A DNA stretch of 64,000 bases, from assembly GCA_019635875.1 (NCBI GenBank), contig JAHBYP010000008.1, positions 216,004 through 280,003 of the forward strand, written 5' to 3'. The translations under genes were made by a program, and so were the position numbers. The stretch is from Alphaproteobacteria bacterium (GTDB taxonomy: Bacteria; Pseudomonadota; Alphaproteobacteria; Reyranellales; Reyranellaceae). Of this stretch, positions 44,743 through 53,035 are shown one piece after another (position 1 is the stretch's first letter; the number at the start of each line of letters is the position of its first letter). Under the pieces are notes generated by a model that had not been told where the DNA came from, ran no database searches, and was given only the letters and a program-made list of their open reading frames with translations.

Positions 44743-45654
44743 CTATTCCGCGGCCACGGACCGAACCTCTGCTGCTGCCTTGCAGTGCGCCGCGATCTTG
44801 GCGGCGAGCGACTGGCAGAGCGGACCGGGAATCTCGTGGCCCATTCCGGGCTCCTCGTGCATCGCCGCGCCCGGCACCGAGGCGGCGACGTCGCGGCCGC
44901 ATTCCACCGGCAGCAGCGGATCGTCACTGCCGTGAATCACCAGGGTCGGCAGCTTGAGCGACTTCAGCAGGGCGGTGCGGTCGCCGTCGGCGATGACGGC
45001 GTAATACTGGCGGCCGACGCCCTGCGGGTAGTAGCGGCGGTCGACCTGCCGCTCGACGGTGGCGCGCAGCACCTCCTCGTTCTCGGGGTAGGCCGGCCCG
45101 CCGATGGCGCGGCGCAGCGCCATGCTGTGCCGCAGGACCTCGGCGCGGTCGTCGGACATCGGCCGCGTCATCAGCATCTTCATCGCCTCGGGCTTGCCCG
45201 GCGGTAGGCCGCGGCGCCCCGAGCTCGACATGATCACCGTCATGCTGCGCACGCGATCGGCATGGCGCGCGGCCATGTGCGGCACGATCATGCCGCCCAT
45301 CGACAGGCCCGCGACATGCGCGGCCCTGATGCCCAGCGCGTCGAGCAGACCGATGCCGTCGGCCGCCATGTCGGCCACGGTGTAGGGCGGGCTGAGCGGC
45401 TTGCCCGCGATCGCCCTCATCATCACCTCGTTCATGTCGACGACGCCGGAGGAGTCGAAGTCGCTCGACAGGCCGACGTCGCGATTGTCGTAGCGCACGA
45501 CATGCAGGCCGTTGGCCGCCAGCGCCTCGACGAAGGCGTCGGGCCACAGCGTCAGCTGCGCGCCCAGCCCCATCACCAACAGGATGGTGGGATCGCGCGG
45601 ATCGCCCGATGTCTCGTAGGCGATGGTGAGGCCATTGGCCTTGGCCGTGGGCAT
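44743..45654 (-). CDS. Alpha/beta-hydrolase
   Basis: A 303-residue enzyme. Start chosen at MPTAKANG with GGAGACGAC before it. Core: LLVMGLGAQLTLWPDAFVEA (oxyanion), nucleophile elbow GLSMGG (Ser kept, unlike the one at 16343), VIHGSDDPLLPVE (acid Asp) and GMGHEIPG (His). Closest look: haloperoxidase/epoxide-hydrolase-like or carboxylesterase branch. Substrate unknown. It lies downstream of the phytoene-synthase-like gene on the same strand, 35 bases away. Confidence 0.88.
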   Translation of the reverse strand: MPTAKANGLTIAYETSGDPRDPTILLVMGLGAQLTLWPDAFVEALAANGLHVVRYDNRDVGLSSDFDSSGVVDMNEVMMRAIAGKPLSPPYTVADMAADGIGLLDALGIRAAHVAGLSMGGMIVPHMAARHADRVRSMTVIMSSSGRRGLPPGKPEAMKMLMTRPMSDDRAEVLRHSMALRRAIGGPAYPENEEVLRATVERQVDRRYYPQGVGRQYYAVIADGDRTALLKSLKLPTLVIHGSDDPLLPVECGRDVAASVPGAAMHEEPGMGHEIPGPLCQSLAAKIAAHCKAAAEVRSVAAE

Positions 45655-45689
45655 GTCGTCTCCTGTCTCCGTGATGGCGCCATCGTGCC

Positions 45690-46559
45690 TCAGAAACGGC
45701 CCGTGCGCACCGCCCACCACAGGCGGATCGGCGCCACGGCCGATGGCGTTTCGGCGGACAGCCCGAACACGCGGAAACCCGCATGGCGGATGCGCGCGAT
45801 CTGGCGGTCGAGCAGCCGCGCCTGGACAAGCACCGGCAGAGCCTGCCGCGGCACCTTGCGGCGATGGCGGCGCGCCTCGCCCAGCAGCGCGTCCGCGCGA
45901 TCGAGCACGACGCGCACCACGCCGGCCAGCCGCTCGTCGGGCTGTCCTGTGAACAGCGATTCGGGATTGATATCGCCCAAAAGGTCCCGCGGCAGCATCA
46001 GCCGGCGGCGCGCCGCGAGATGCGGTGTGGCGTGCGCCAGCCCGGCCAGCGACCACGCCGTGCCGATCGCACCGGCCGCCGCGCGCGCATCGGCGTCGTC
46101 GATGCCCAGCAGGTCGAGCATCAGCAGCGAGAGGGCACCCGACGTCGCCGCGGCATAGTCTTCGAGCGAGGCCAGTGATTCGAAGGGCTCGTCCTCGAGA
46201 TCGTGCAGGCGGCCGTCGAGCAGGGCCTCGAACCGCTCGCGCGGCGGGCGGCGCCGGGCGATGGCATCGGCCAGCGGCGCCATCACCTGATGCGCGCGCA
46301 CCTTGCCGGCATAGGCCTCGGCGATGGCTTCGCGCCACCATTGCAGGCGGATCTGCCCCAGCATCGGCTCGCGCACCACCTCGCGGGTGCGGGCGATCTC
46401 GGCGTTGAAGGCCAGCGCGGCCCACAGATCGCGGCGCGCCGCCTCGGGCGCGAACAGGCTGCAGAGCCAGCGCCCGTGATCGGCGCTGCGGGCCTGGGTC
46501 GCGCAATAGGTCCAGGCCGCCGCCAGGTCGTCGTCACCCCCGTTGGGGCCATGCTGCAT
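45690..46559 (-). CDS. Squalene/phytoene-synthase-family protein, NDUFAF6-like
   Basis: A 289-residue protein with the prenyl-synthase fold. ALAFNAEIARTREVVREPML and the LQWWREAI motif mark the NDUFAF6-like branch found in Alphaproteobacteria and mitochondria, where the protein is needed for respiratory complex I assembly instead of carotenoid synthesis. The two Asp-rich metal motifs of true phytoene synthases are weak here. In many relatives this gene neighbours the yajC-secD-secF-Mth938 operon; in this window two genes (PuuD-like and sodB) separate it from that block. No carotenoid gene is nearby. Confidence 0.8.
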   Translation of the reverse strand: MQHGPNGGDDDLAAAWTYCATQARSADHGRWLCSLFAPEAARRDLWAALAFNAEIARTREVVREPMLGQIRLQWWREAIAEAYAGKVRAHQVMAPLADAIARRRPPRERFEALLDGRLHDLEDEPFESLASLEDYAAATSGALSLLMLDLLGIDDADARAAAGAIGTAWSLAGLAHATPHLAARRRLMLPRDLLGDINPESLFTGQPDERLAGVVRVVLDRADALLGEARRHRRKVPRQALPVLVQARLLDRQIARIRHAGFRVFGLSAETPSAVAPIRLWWAVRTGRF

Positions 46560-46674
46560 CGCGATACCTCGTCCGACCGCACGGCGGACCTACCACATAT
46601 TGAAACGACTCGCCGATATGATAGCCTTCGATCCCGATACCGAGTCCCACAAGAACCAATGAGGGGAGCCTGTA

Positions 46675-47271
46675 ATGGCCGCCATACTCCAATCCCTTGG
46701 CCGTACGCTGCTGGCAGGTCTCGTCCTGCTCATCGCCATCATCGTCATCGTCGGTGCGCTTACCGGCGCCTTCATCAAGGTCGATCACACCTGGGCGACC
46801 TTCATCATGCGCTGGCTGCACGTGATCTCGGGCGTGATGTGGATCGGCTTGCTGTGGTACCTCAACTTCGTGCAGATCCCGACCGTGCCGAAGATCGAAC
46901 CGGCCGAGCACCGCGCGGCGATCAGCAAGTTCATCGCGCCCGAGGTGCTGTTCTGGTTCCGCTATGGCGCGCTCGCGACGGTCGTCACCGGCCTGCTGCT
47001 GGCGTGGATGAGCGGCTACATCCTTGAGGCGCTGCTGCTGAACAAGGGCGTGCACGCCATCGGCATCGGCATGTGGCTGGCGCTGATCATGGCCTTCAAT
47101 GTCTGGTTCATCATCTGGCCGAACCAGCAGAAGGCGCTGGGCCTCGTCGACTGCCCGGCCGACCAGAAGCCCAAGGCGGCGCGCATCGCCATGCTGACCT
47201 CGCGCATCAACACCCTGCTGTCGATCGCCATGCTCTACTGCATGGTCGCACAGCAGAACGGCGGCCTCTGA
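46675..47271 (+). CDS. Membrane protein resembling the N-terminal domain of urate hydroxylase PuuD
   Basis: A 198-residue protein with four or five membrane spans. WLHVISGVMWIGLLWYLNF is the conserved first-span block with a His, and WFRYGALATVVTGLLL and NVWFIIWPNQQKALGL are further segments shared with PuuD/DUF989 proteins. Full PuuD proteins have a cytochrome c domain after this part; it is missing here, so electron transfer would need a partner. The urate link is by family name only. GAGGGGAGCC precedes the ATG. An intrinsic terminator follows. Confidence 0.65.
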   Translation: MAAILQSLGRTLLAGLVLLIAIIVIVGALTGAFIKVDHTWATFIMRWLHVISGVMWIGLLWYLNFVQIPTVPKIEPAEHRAAISKFIAPEVLFWFRYGALATVVTGLLLAWMSGYILEALLLNKGVHAIGIGMWLALIMAFNVWFIIWPNQQKALGLVDCPADQKPKAARIAMLTSRINTLLSIAMLYCMVAQQNGGL

Positions 47272-47300
47272 CGACCGTCCGTCGATAGCACCGCACGACA

Positions 47301-47326
47301 ACGGGGCCCTGCGGGGCCCCGTTTTT
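47301..47326 (+). terminator. Rho-independent terminator after the PuuD-like gene
   Basis: ACGGGGCCC and GGGCCCCGT form a 9-bp perfect stem with a TGCG loop, followed by a T-run (TTTT at 47323-47326). It lies 30 bases after the stop at 47271. The clearest intrinsic terminator in the window. Confidence 0.93.
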
Positions 47327-47458
47327 GCTGCGGTTTCGTTGTGTCGCAGAACACATACCGCACGAAGTTTGGCCATTCTGGGGCATCTGCGGCGATAGCC
47401 GTGCACCCGTCATGGTCGGGACCTATATCGGGTCCATCCCCACAGCAGGAGTCGCGTC

Positions 47459-48115
47459 ATGGACCATCACAACCCGTACCTGTCGGAAACCCCGCCGGCC
47501 GCGCCGCGGGCCAGGAGCCTGGTGACGCACGAGCTGCCGCCGCTGCCCTATGCGCGCGACGCGCTCCAGCCGCACATTTCCGCCGACACGCTGGACCACC
47601 ATCACGGCAAGCACCACGCGAAGTACGTGCAGACGCTGAACGAACTGATCCAGGGATCCAACCTCGCCAAGATGCCGCTGGAGGGCGTGATCCGCGCCAC
47701 CGCGCGCAAGAAGGCGAAGGCCAAGATCTTCAACAACGCCGCCCAGGTATGGAACCACACCTTCCTGTGGCACAGCATGACGCCGCAGGGCGGCGGCCGT
47801 CCGACGGGCGCGATCGCCGAGCGCATCGATGCGGATTTCGGCGGCTACGAGAAATTCGCCGAGGAGTTCAAGACCGCGGCGACCGGACAGTTCGGCTCGG
47901 GCTGGGCCTGGCTGGTCATCGCCGATGGCAAGCTGGCGATTACGAGCACCGGCAACGCCGACCTGCCGATGGTGCACGGCCAGAAGGCGCTGATCACGCT
48001 CGACGTCTGGGAGCACGCCTACTATCTCGACTACCAGCAGGATAGGGCCAAGTACGTCCAGACCTTCCTCGACCGTCTGGTGAACTGGGAGTTCGCCAAC
48101 GCCAACCTGGTGTAG
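47459..48115 (+). CDS. sodB: Superoxide dismutase, Fe/Mn type
   Basis: A 218-residue SodB-type enzyme. It has a roughly 23-residue extension before the usual start (THELPPLPYARDALQPHIS). Metal ligands: His in HHGKHHAKYV, His in WNHTFLWHSM, and Asp/His in DVWEHAYYLDYQ. QFGSGWAWLV carries the Gln/Trp region; the residue pattern (AAQVWNHTFLW, ATGQFGSGW) fits the Fe-type branch. It dismutates superoxide in the cytoplasm. A family A element lies 37 bases after the stop. Confidence 0.95.
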   Translation: MDHHNPYLSETPPAAPRARSLVTHELPPLPYARDALQPHISADTLDHHHGKHHAKYVQTLNELIQGSNLAKMPLEGVIRATARKKAKAKIFNNAAQVWNHTFLWHSMTPQGGGRPTGAIAERIDADFGGYEKFAEEFKTAATGQFGSGWAWLVIADGKLAITSTGNADLPMVHGQKALITLDVWEHAYYLDYQQDRAKYVQTFLDRLVNWEFANANLV

Positions 48116-48152
48116 CGATCAAACCGGCGGGCAGTTGATCGAACGCAATTGC

Positions 48153-48216
48153 TGTCATTCCGAGCGGAGCGAGGGATCCAGGGCAGGCCTGGATCCCTCG
48201 CTCCGCCCGGAAGGAA
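48153..48216. repeat. Palindromic element, family A
   Basis: 64 bases. Left arm TGTCATTCCGAGCGGAGC; right arm starts TGGATCCCTCGCTCCGC but ends degenerate (CCGGAAGGAAA). Lies between sodB and the convergent Mth938-like gene. Confidence 0.8.
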
Positions 48217-48245
48217 AGGGTGCCTCTGTCTTTCCGTTCGCCGCC

Positions 48246-48620
48246 CTAAACCGGCAGGAGGGCGGCGGCCACCCGCCGCCCTTCGGCCAGCAGGATGTTG
48301 TAGGTGCGGCACGCCCCCGGCGTATCCGCCACCTCGAGCGAAATGCCACGCCGCCTGAAAGCCTCGCGCGTCGCCGGCGGCACGAAGTCCGCGCGTGCGC
48401 CGCAACCGATCACCAGCACGTCGATGTCGCCGGGAAGCGAGCCCGGATCGAGCGCCGCGACCTGGGCGTCGGGCCAGGCGATCGTGCGAACCGCGGTCAC
48501 CATGATCGCGCCGATATGCCGCGCGCCGCTCACGCGAAAGCCGCCGTCGCCGTAGCTCTGGATGACCTGCCGCTCCGTCGGATCGGGCATCGGCAGGGTC
48601 TTGTCGGTCGGTGTCGTCAT
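48246..48620 (-). CDS. Mth938-like (DUF498) protein
   Basis: A 124-residue protein with IQSYGDGGFRVSG near the start and IDVLVIGCGARADFVPP, the DUF498/Mth938 core, mid-chain; NILLAEGRRVAAALLPV ends it. In animals the family includes NDUFAF3, a complex I assembly factor. In many Alphaproteobacteria it follows secF, as here (22 bases). Its biochemical activity is unproven. The nearby NDUFAF6-like gene at 45690 supports an inherited complex I link. Confidence 0.85.
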   Translation of the reverse strand: MTTPTDKTLPMPDPTERQVIQSYGDGGFRVSGARHIGAIMVTAVRTIAWPDAQVAALDPGSLPGDIDVLVIGCGARADFVPPATREAFRRRGISLEVADTPGACRTYNILLAEGRRVAAALLPV

Positions 48621-48642
48621 CGCCGACCGCCCGCGTCACGTC

Positions 48643-49824
48643 TCAGGGCCGCGCCGCCGTCGCGGTCGGATTGGCGTCGTCGTCCGGCCGCAGCCGCTCG
48701 GGCCGCAGGTTGAGATAGACCAGGCTGGCGTTGGCCACCCAGATCGACGAGTAGGTCCCGACGATCACCCCCCACAGCATGGCGTAGGAGAAGCTGTGCA
48801 GCACCGGTCCGGCGAACAGCGCCAGCGCGGCCATGGCCATGAACACGGTGCCCGACGTCATGATGGTGCGCGCCAGGGTCTCGTTGACGCTGACATTGAG
48901 CATGCCGACCAGCGACATTTTCTTGTAGCGCCGCATGTTCTCGCGCACGCGGTCGAACACCACGACGGTGTCGTTCACCGAGTAGCCGGCGACGGTCAGG
49001 ACCGCGGCCAGCGCCGCCAGGTTGAACTCGAGCTGGGTGATCACGAAGAAGCCGACGGTCGTCAGCACGTCGTGCGTCACCGCGATCAGCGCGCCGACCG
49101 CAAACTGCCACTCGTAGCGGAACCAGACGTAGGCGGCGATGCCCAGCATGGTGATGATCACCGCGATGATGCCGGTGCGCATCAGCTCGGCGCCGATCTT
49201 GGGGCCCACGGTCTCGGTGCGGCGGATGTCGTAATCGCCGCCCAGCGCCGCGGCGACCAGGCGGATCGCCACCTGCTGGCACCACTCGGCCTGCTGCTCC
49301 GGCGTCATCAGCACGCGCGAGGTCGCACCCGTGCCACGCGCCACCTGGGCGTCGTTGACGGCGATGGTGCGCGCGACCGCGACGCGGCGCTCATCATTGA
49401 GCGGCTGCGGCGCCACGACCTCGAGCTCTCCGCCCAGCCCGCCGGTCGCAGGCCTCAGGCCCCAGCCGTCGCCCATCGCCGCGGTCAGGAGCTTGCCGGC
49501 ATTGCCGACACAGGCCGGACCGGGATCCTGGCGCTGCACGCGCACCAGCACGGTCTCGACATTGCCGAACTCCTGCAGCGTGACCTCGCCGACACCGAGG
49601 CCCGACGTGGTCGCGCGGATCGCCGCGAGACTGGCCGGGCCCTTGTTCGAGCGCGCCTCGATGGCGATGCCGCCGAGGAAATCGATGCCGAAATTGAATC
49701 CGACGGTGAAGACCAGAACCAGCGCGGCGATGTTGACCGCCGTCGACAGCACGAGCGAGTGGATGCGCTTGCCGAGGAAGTCGAAGTTGGTCCTGATCGG
49801 CATCAGGCGCAGTGGCTTCCACAT
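48643..49824 (-). CDS. secF: Protein-export membrane protein SecF
   Basis: A 393-residue SecF; the usual length is nearer 310, and the excess lies in the first periplasmic loop between NFGIDFLGGIAIEARS and the second span. That loop contains a Cys (PACVGNAGKLLTAAMGDG) and another (EWCQQVAIRL), perhaps a disulfide. The core has LTVAGYSVNDTVVVFDRVREN. SecF works with SecD and YajC in the Sec translocon's proton-driven pull. secF-secD-yajC lie on one strand with 8-16-base gaps, an operon. Confidence 0.95.
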   Translation of the reverse strand: MWKPLRLMPIRTNFDFLGKRIHSLVLSTAVNIAALVLVFTVGFNFGIDFLGGIAIEARSNKGPASLAAIRATTSGLGVGEVTLQEFGNVETVLVRVQRQDPGPACVGNAGKLLTAAMGDGWGLRPATGGLGGELEVVAPQPLNDERRVAVARTIAVNDAQVARGTGATSRVLMTPEQQAEWCQQVAIRLVAAALGGDYDIRRTETVGPKIGAELMRTGIIAVIITMLGIAAYVWFRYEWQFAVGALIAVTHDVLTTVGFFVITQLEFNLAALAAVLTVAGYSVNDTVVVFDRVRENMRRYKKMSLVGMLNVSVNETLARTIMTSGTVFMAMAALALFAGPVLHSFSYAMLWGVIVGTYSSIWVANASLVYLNLRPERLRPDDDANPTATAARP

Positions 49825-49831
49825 GGCGGCC

Positions 49832-51475
49832 TCAGATCACCAGCTCGCGCGGGCGGAACGTGCGCAGCCACCAGCCCAGAACCATGCGGGTGAAGATCGT
49901 CGAGCTGAACATCGACGTCACCAGCCCCAGCGACAGGGTCACGGCGAAGCCGCGGATCGGACCGCTGCCGAAGCCGAACATCAGCAGGCCGGCGATCAGG
50001 GTGGTGAGGTTGGCGTCGATGATCGCCGACAGCGCGCGCTCGTAGCCGGCGACCAGGGCCGACATCGGCTGGCGTCCCGCCGCCTGCTCCTCGCGCACGC
50101 GCTCGTAGATCAGCACGTTGGAATCGACGGCCAGGCCCACGGTCAGGACCAGGCCGGCGATGCCCGGCAGGGTCAGCGAGGCGCCGAGCACCGACATGCC
50201 GGCGAACACCATCACCATGTTCACGACCATCGCGATGTTGGCGAAGGAGCCGAAGATCGGGCCGTAGGCGACGAACATGAACAGCACGACCAGCACCGTG
50301 CCGACGATCGAGGCGATCAGGCCGGCCTGGATGGCGTCGGCGCCCAGATCGGCGCCCACCGTGCGCTTCTCGACGATCGTCAGCGTCGCCGGCAGGGCGC
50401 CGGCGCGCAGCAGCAGCGCCAGTTCGTTGGTCTGCTGCACCGTGAACTGGCCGGTGATGATGCCGCTGCCGCCGCAGATCGCGCTGTTGATGCGCGGGGC
50501 GCTGATCACCACATCGTCGAGCACGATGGCCAGCGGGTTGCCGACGTTGTTCGTCGTCACGCGGCAGAAGGCGCGGCCGCCGGCGCTGTTGAACTGGAAG
50601 CCGACGATCGGCTGGCTGGTCTGCTGGTCGAAGGTCGCGTTGGCGCCGGTGAGATCCTCGCCGCCGACGATGATGGCGCGGCGCACCGCCTGGCACTGCA
50701 CCTGGAAGCGGCGGCACACATCGGCGGCGCGCAGCTCCTTCTCTTCCGGCCGCTTCTGCGTTTCCCACTGCCTGAGCGCCTCGTCCCAGCCTTCCTTGGT
50801 TGGCAGCAGCACCGCGCTGGCCGCCACCGGGGAACCCGGAACCCAGTCGATATCGGCGAGGCGGAACGACAGCCGCGCCGTCTTGCCGACGATGCGCTCG
50901 AGCTCGGCCGGATCCTGCACGCCCGGCACCTGGACGACGATGCCGTCGCTGCCCTGGATCTGCAGGGACGGCTCCTTGGTGCCCGACTCGTCGATGCGCC
51001 GGCGCAGCACCTCGATCGACTGCTCGAGGATCTCGCGGCGGCGGCGCGCCTGCTCCTGCTCGGTGTACGACAGGCGGAAGGCGGCAGGCGCGGTGCGCTC
51101 GACCGTCAGCGTCGAATCGATGTTGCGCAGCACCGACTGGGCGTCGTTGCCCTGCGCCTCGTCGCGGATGGTGACGGTGACGACGCCGCCTTCGGCGACG
51201 ATGTCGCGCGCCTGGATGCCCCTCTCGCGCAGTCGCTCGCGCACCGTGCCGGTGAGGTTTATGGCGTTCTGGCGGAACACCGTGCGCACGTCGACATCGA
51301 GCAGCAAGTGCACGCCGCCGCGCAGGTCGAGGCCGAGGTTGATCAGGTTGCCGGCGTACCACGCCGGCAGGTGGTTGAGCACCGAGCGCGGCAGGAGGTT
51401 GGGCAGCGCCAGCACCGCGCAGAACAGCGTGATGCCGAAGATCGTCCAGGTCTGCCAGCGGGGGATATGGAGCAT
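49832..51475 (-). CDS. secD: Protein-export membrane protein SecD
   Basis: A 547-residue SecD. INLGLDLRGGVHLLLDVDVR is the family signature after the first span; the periplasmic P1 head follows, with a loop holding two Cys (RAADVCRRFQVQCQAV). The membrane half includes GLAVDSNVLIYERVREEQA, with the conserved Asp for proton movement. It sits 8 bases upstream of secF and 16 downstream of yajC. Compared with the fused SecDF at 7882 the motif is GLAVDSN, not GLAVDAN, so the two sets are not recent duplicates. Confidence 0.95.
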   Translation of the reverse strand: MLHIPRWQTWTIFGITLFCAVLALPNLLPRSVLNHLPAWYAGNLINLGLDLRGGVHLLLDVDVRTVFRQNAINLTGTVRERLRERGIQARDIVAEGGVVTVTIRDEAQGNDAQSVLRNIDSTLTVERTAPAAFRLSYTEQEQARRRREILEQSIEVLRRRIDESGTKEPSLQIQGSDGIVVQVPGVQDPAELERIVGKTARLSFRLADIDWVPGSPVAASAVLLPTKEGWDEALRQWETQKRPEEKELRAADVCRRFQVQCQAVRRAIIVGGEDLTGANATFDQQTSQPIVGFQFNSAGGRAFCRVTTNNVGNPLAIVLDDVVISAPRINSAICGGSGIITGQFTVQQTNELALLLRAGALPATLTIVEKRTVGADLGADAIQAGLIASIVGTVLVVLFMFVAYGPIFGSFANIAMVVNMVMVFAGMSVLGASLTLPGIAGLVLTVGLAVDSNVLIYERVREEQAAGRQPMSALVAGYERALSAIIDANLTTLIAGLLMFGFGSGPIRGFAVTLSLGLVTSMFSSTIFTRMVLGWWLRTFRPRELVI

Positions 51476-51490
51476 CCGGGTCGCGCCCGG

Positions 51491-51895
51491 CTACTTCTTG
51501 CGGCCGCCGAACAGGCCGCCCAGCACGCTGGTGGGCTTCTGGACGGCCTCCTTGTTCGCCGCTTCCTTGGCAGTCGGCTCGCCGCGGCTGACGATGTTCT
51601 GCAAGGTGCCCTTGAGCGCGCGCACGCGCAGGCCCTCGGCCAGCTCGATCTCGATCTCGTTGTCGTTCAGGACCTTGGTGACCTTGCCGAGAAAGCCGCC
51701 GCCGGTGACCACCTGGTCGCCGCGCCGCACGCTGGCCAGCATCTCGCGGTGCTCGCGCGCGCGGCGCTGCTGCGGGCGGATCAGCAGGAAGTAGAAGACG
51801 ACGAAGATGAGGATCAGCGGCGCGATGTTCGACAGCAGCCCGTCCATACCGCCGCCGCCGCCCGCCGCCTGGGCATAGGCCTCGCTGATGAACAT
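51491..51895 (-). CDS. yajC: Preprotein translocase subunit YajC
   Basis: A 134-residue inner-membrane protein. ATG 51895 begins MFISEAYAQAAGGGGGMDGL, with a short periplasmic N-terminus and one span IAPLILIFVVFYFLLIRPQQ; the RPQQRRAREHREML helix after it is the YajC hallmark. VTGGGFLGKVTKVLNDNEIE is the conserved cytoplasmic strand. It forms a complex with SecD and SecF and is the first gene of that operon. Confidence 0.96.
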   Translation of the reverse strand: MFISEAYAQAAGGGGGMDGLLSNIAPLILIFVVFYFLLIRPQQRRAREHREMLASVRRGDQVVTGGGFLGKVTKVLNDNEIEIELAEGLRVRALKGTLQNIVSRGEPTAKEAANKEAVQKPTSVLGGLFGGRKK

Positions 51896-52099
51896 GTCGT
51901 AACCCCGGTTTTGGGCCCGCAGGAGGGGCCGGAAAAAAGACGCCGGACTATACAGACCCGGCCCCGCATTGCAACGCGACAGATGGGTTTGCGCCGACCG
52001 TGGCGCAAGTCCCACGGTCGGAAAAATGCCTTGGACGATCAAGGCATTAGGGATAGGTTCCCGGCCGCTTCCGCCCCGCCATCAGCCGCCAGCGCCATC

Positions 52100-52957
52100 A
52101 TGACCGCCGAGTACGAACCCCTGTTGCGCCGGATCGCCGATGCGCTCGACCGCCTCGCCCCCGCCGCGCGCCAGGATACCGACCTGAGGGCCGCCGACGC
52201 CTTCGTCTGGCATGTCGACAGCCATCGCCTGGAGCCGGTGCCGGCGGTCAGCCGCGTCGACATCAACCTCCTGCAGGGCATCGACCGCCAGAAGCAGCAG
52301 CTGCTCGACAACACACGCCGCTTCGCCAGGGGCTTCCCGGCCAACAACGCCCTGCTGTGGGGCGCGCGCGGCGCCGGCAAGAGCTCGCTGGTCAAGGCCG
52401 CGCACGCGGCGATCAACGAGGAGGTGGCGGGCCGGCCGCTGGCGCTGATCGAGATCCACCGCGAGGACATCCCCTCGCTGCCTTCGGTGCTGGCTACGCT
52501 GCGCCGCGCGCCGCGCCGCTTCATCCTGTTCTGCGACGACCTCAGCTTCGACGGCCAGGACGCGGCCTACAAGTCGCTGAAGGCGGTGCTCGAGGGCGGC
52601 GTCGAGGGCAGGCCGGAGAACGTGATCTTCTACGCCACGTCGAACCGGCGCCACCTGATGCCGCGCGACATGATCGACAACGAGCGCTCGACGGCGATCA
52701 ACCCGGGCGAGGCGGTTGAGGAGAAGGTCTCGCTGTCGGACCGCTTCGGCCTGTGGCTGGGCTTCCACAACGCCGACCAGCCGACCTATTTCGCGATGAT
52801 CGAAGGCTACGTGCGGCGCTACGGCCTGGACATCGACCCCGAGACCCTGCGCGCCCAGGCAGTCGAATGGTCGGTGACGCGCGGCGGCCGCTCCGGCCGC
52901 GTCGCCTGGCAGTTCATCCAGGACCTCGCCGGCAGGCTGGAGCGCAAGCTGGATTAG
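52100..52957 (+). CDS. ATP-binding protein, DUF815 (AAA fold)
   Basis: A 285-residue ATPase. Walker A ALLWGARGAGKSSLVKAA (GARGAGKS) near residue 90; FILFCDDLSFD is Walker B with the DD pair; ATSNRRHLMPRDM is the sensor-1 region and GRSGRVAWQFIQDLA the C-terminal lid. DUF815 proteins are AAA-like with unknown role, common in Alphaproteobacteria, often upstream of yajC in the opposite direction as here. No partner gene identified. Confidence 0.9.
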   Translation: MTAEYEPLLRRIADALDRLAPAARQDTDLRAADAFVWHVDSHRLEPVPAVSRVDINLLQGIDRQKQQLLDNTRRFARGFPANNALLWGARGAGKSSLVKAAHAAINEEVAGRPLALIEIHREDIPSLPSVLATLRRAPRRFILFCDDLSFDGQDAAYKSLKAVLEGGVEGRPENVIFYATSNRRHLMPRDMIDNERSTAINPGEAVEEKVSLSDRFGLWLGFHNADQPTYFAMIEGYVRRYGLDIDPETLRAQAVEWSVTRGGRSGRVAWQFIQDLAGRLERKLD

Positions 52958-52965
52958 CGACTTGC

Positions 52966-53030
52966 TGTCATCCCGAGCGCAGCGAGGGATCCAGGAAGTT
53001 GACTGGATCCCTCGCTGCGCTCGGGATGAC
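52966..53030. repeat. Palindromic element, family A
   Basis: 65 bases, arms TGTCATCCCGAGCGCAGC and GCTGCGCTCGGGATGAC with a short loop. It lies between the convergent DUF815 and FtsX-type permease genes, 5 bases from the permease stop, and may serve as a terminator for both. Confidence 0.88.
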
Positions 53031-53035
53031 GGAAA

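Noticed and set aside
46600..46622. Promoter TTGAAA...TATGAT before the PuuD-like gene
   Set aside because: The spacer is only 11 bases, too short for a housekeeping promoter.
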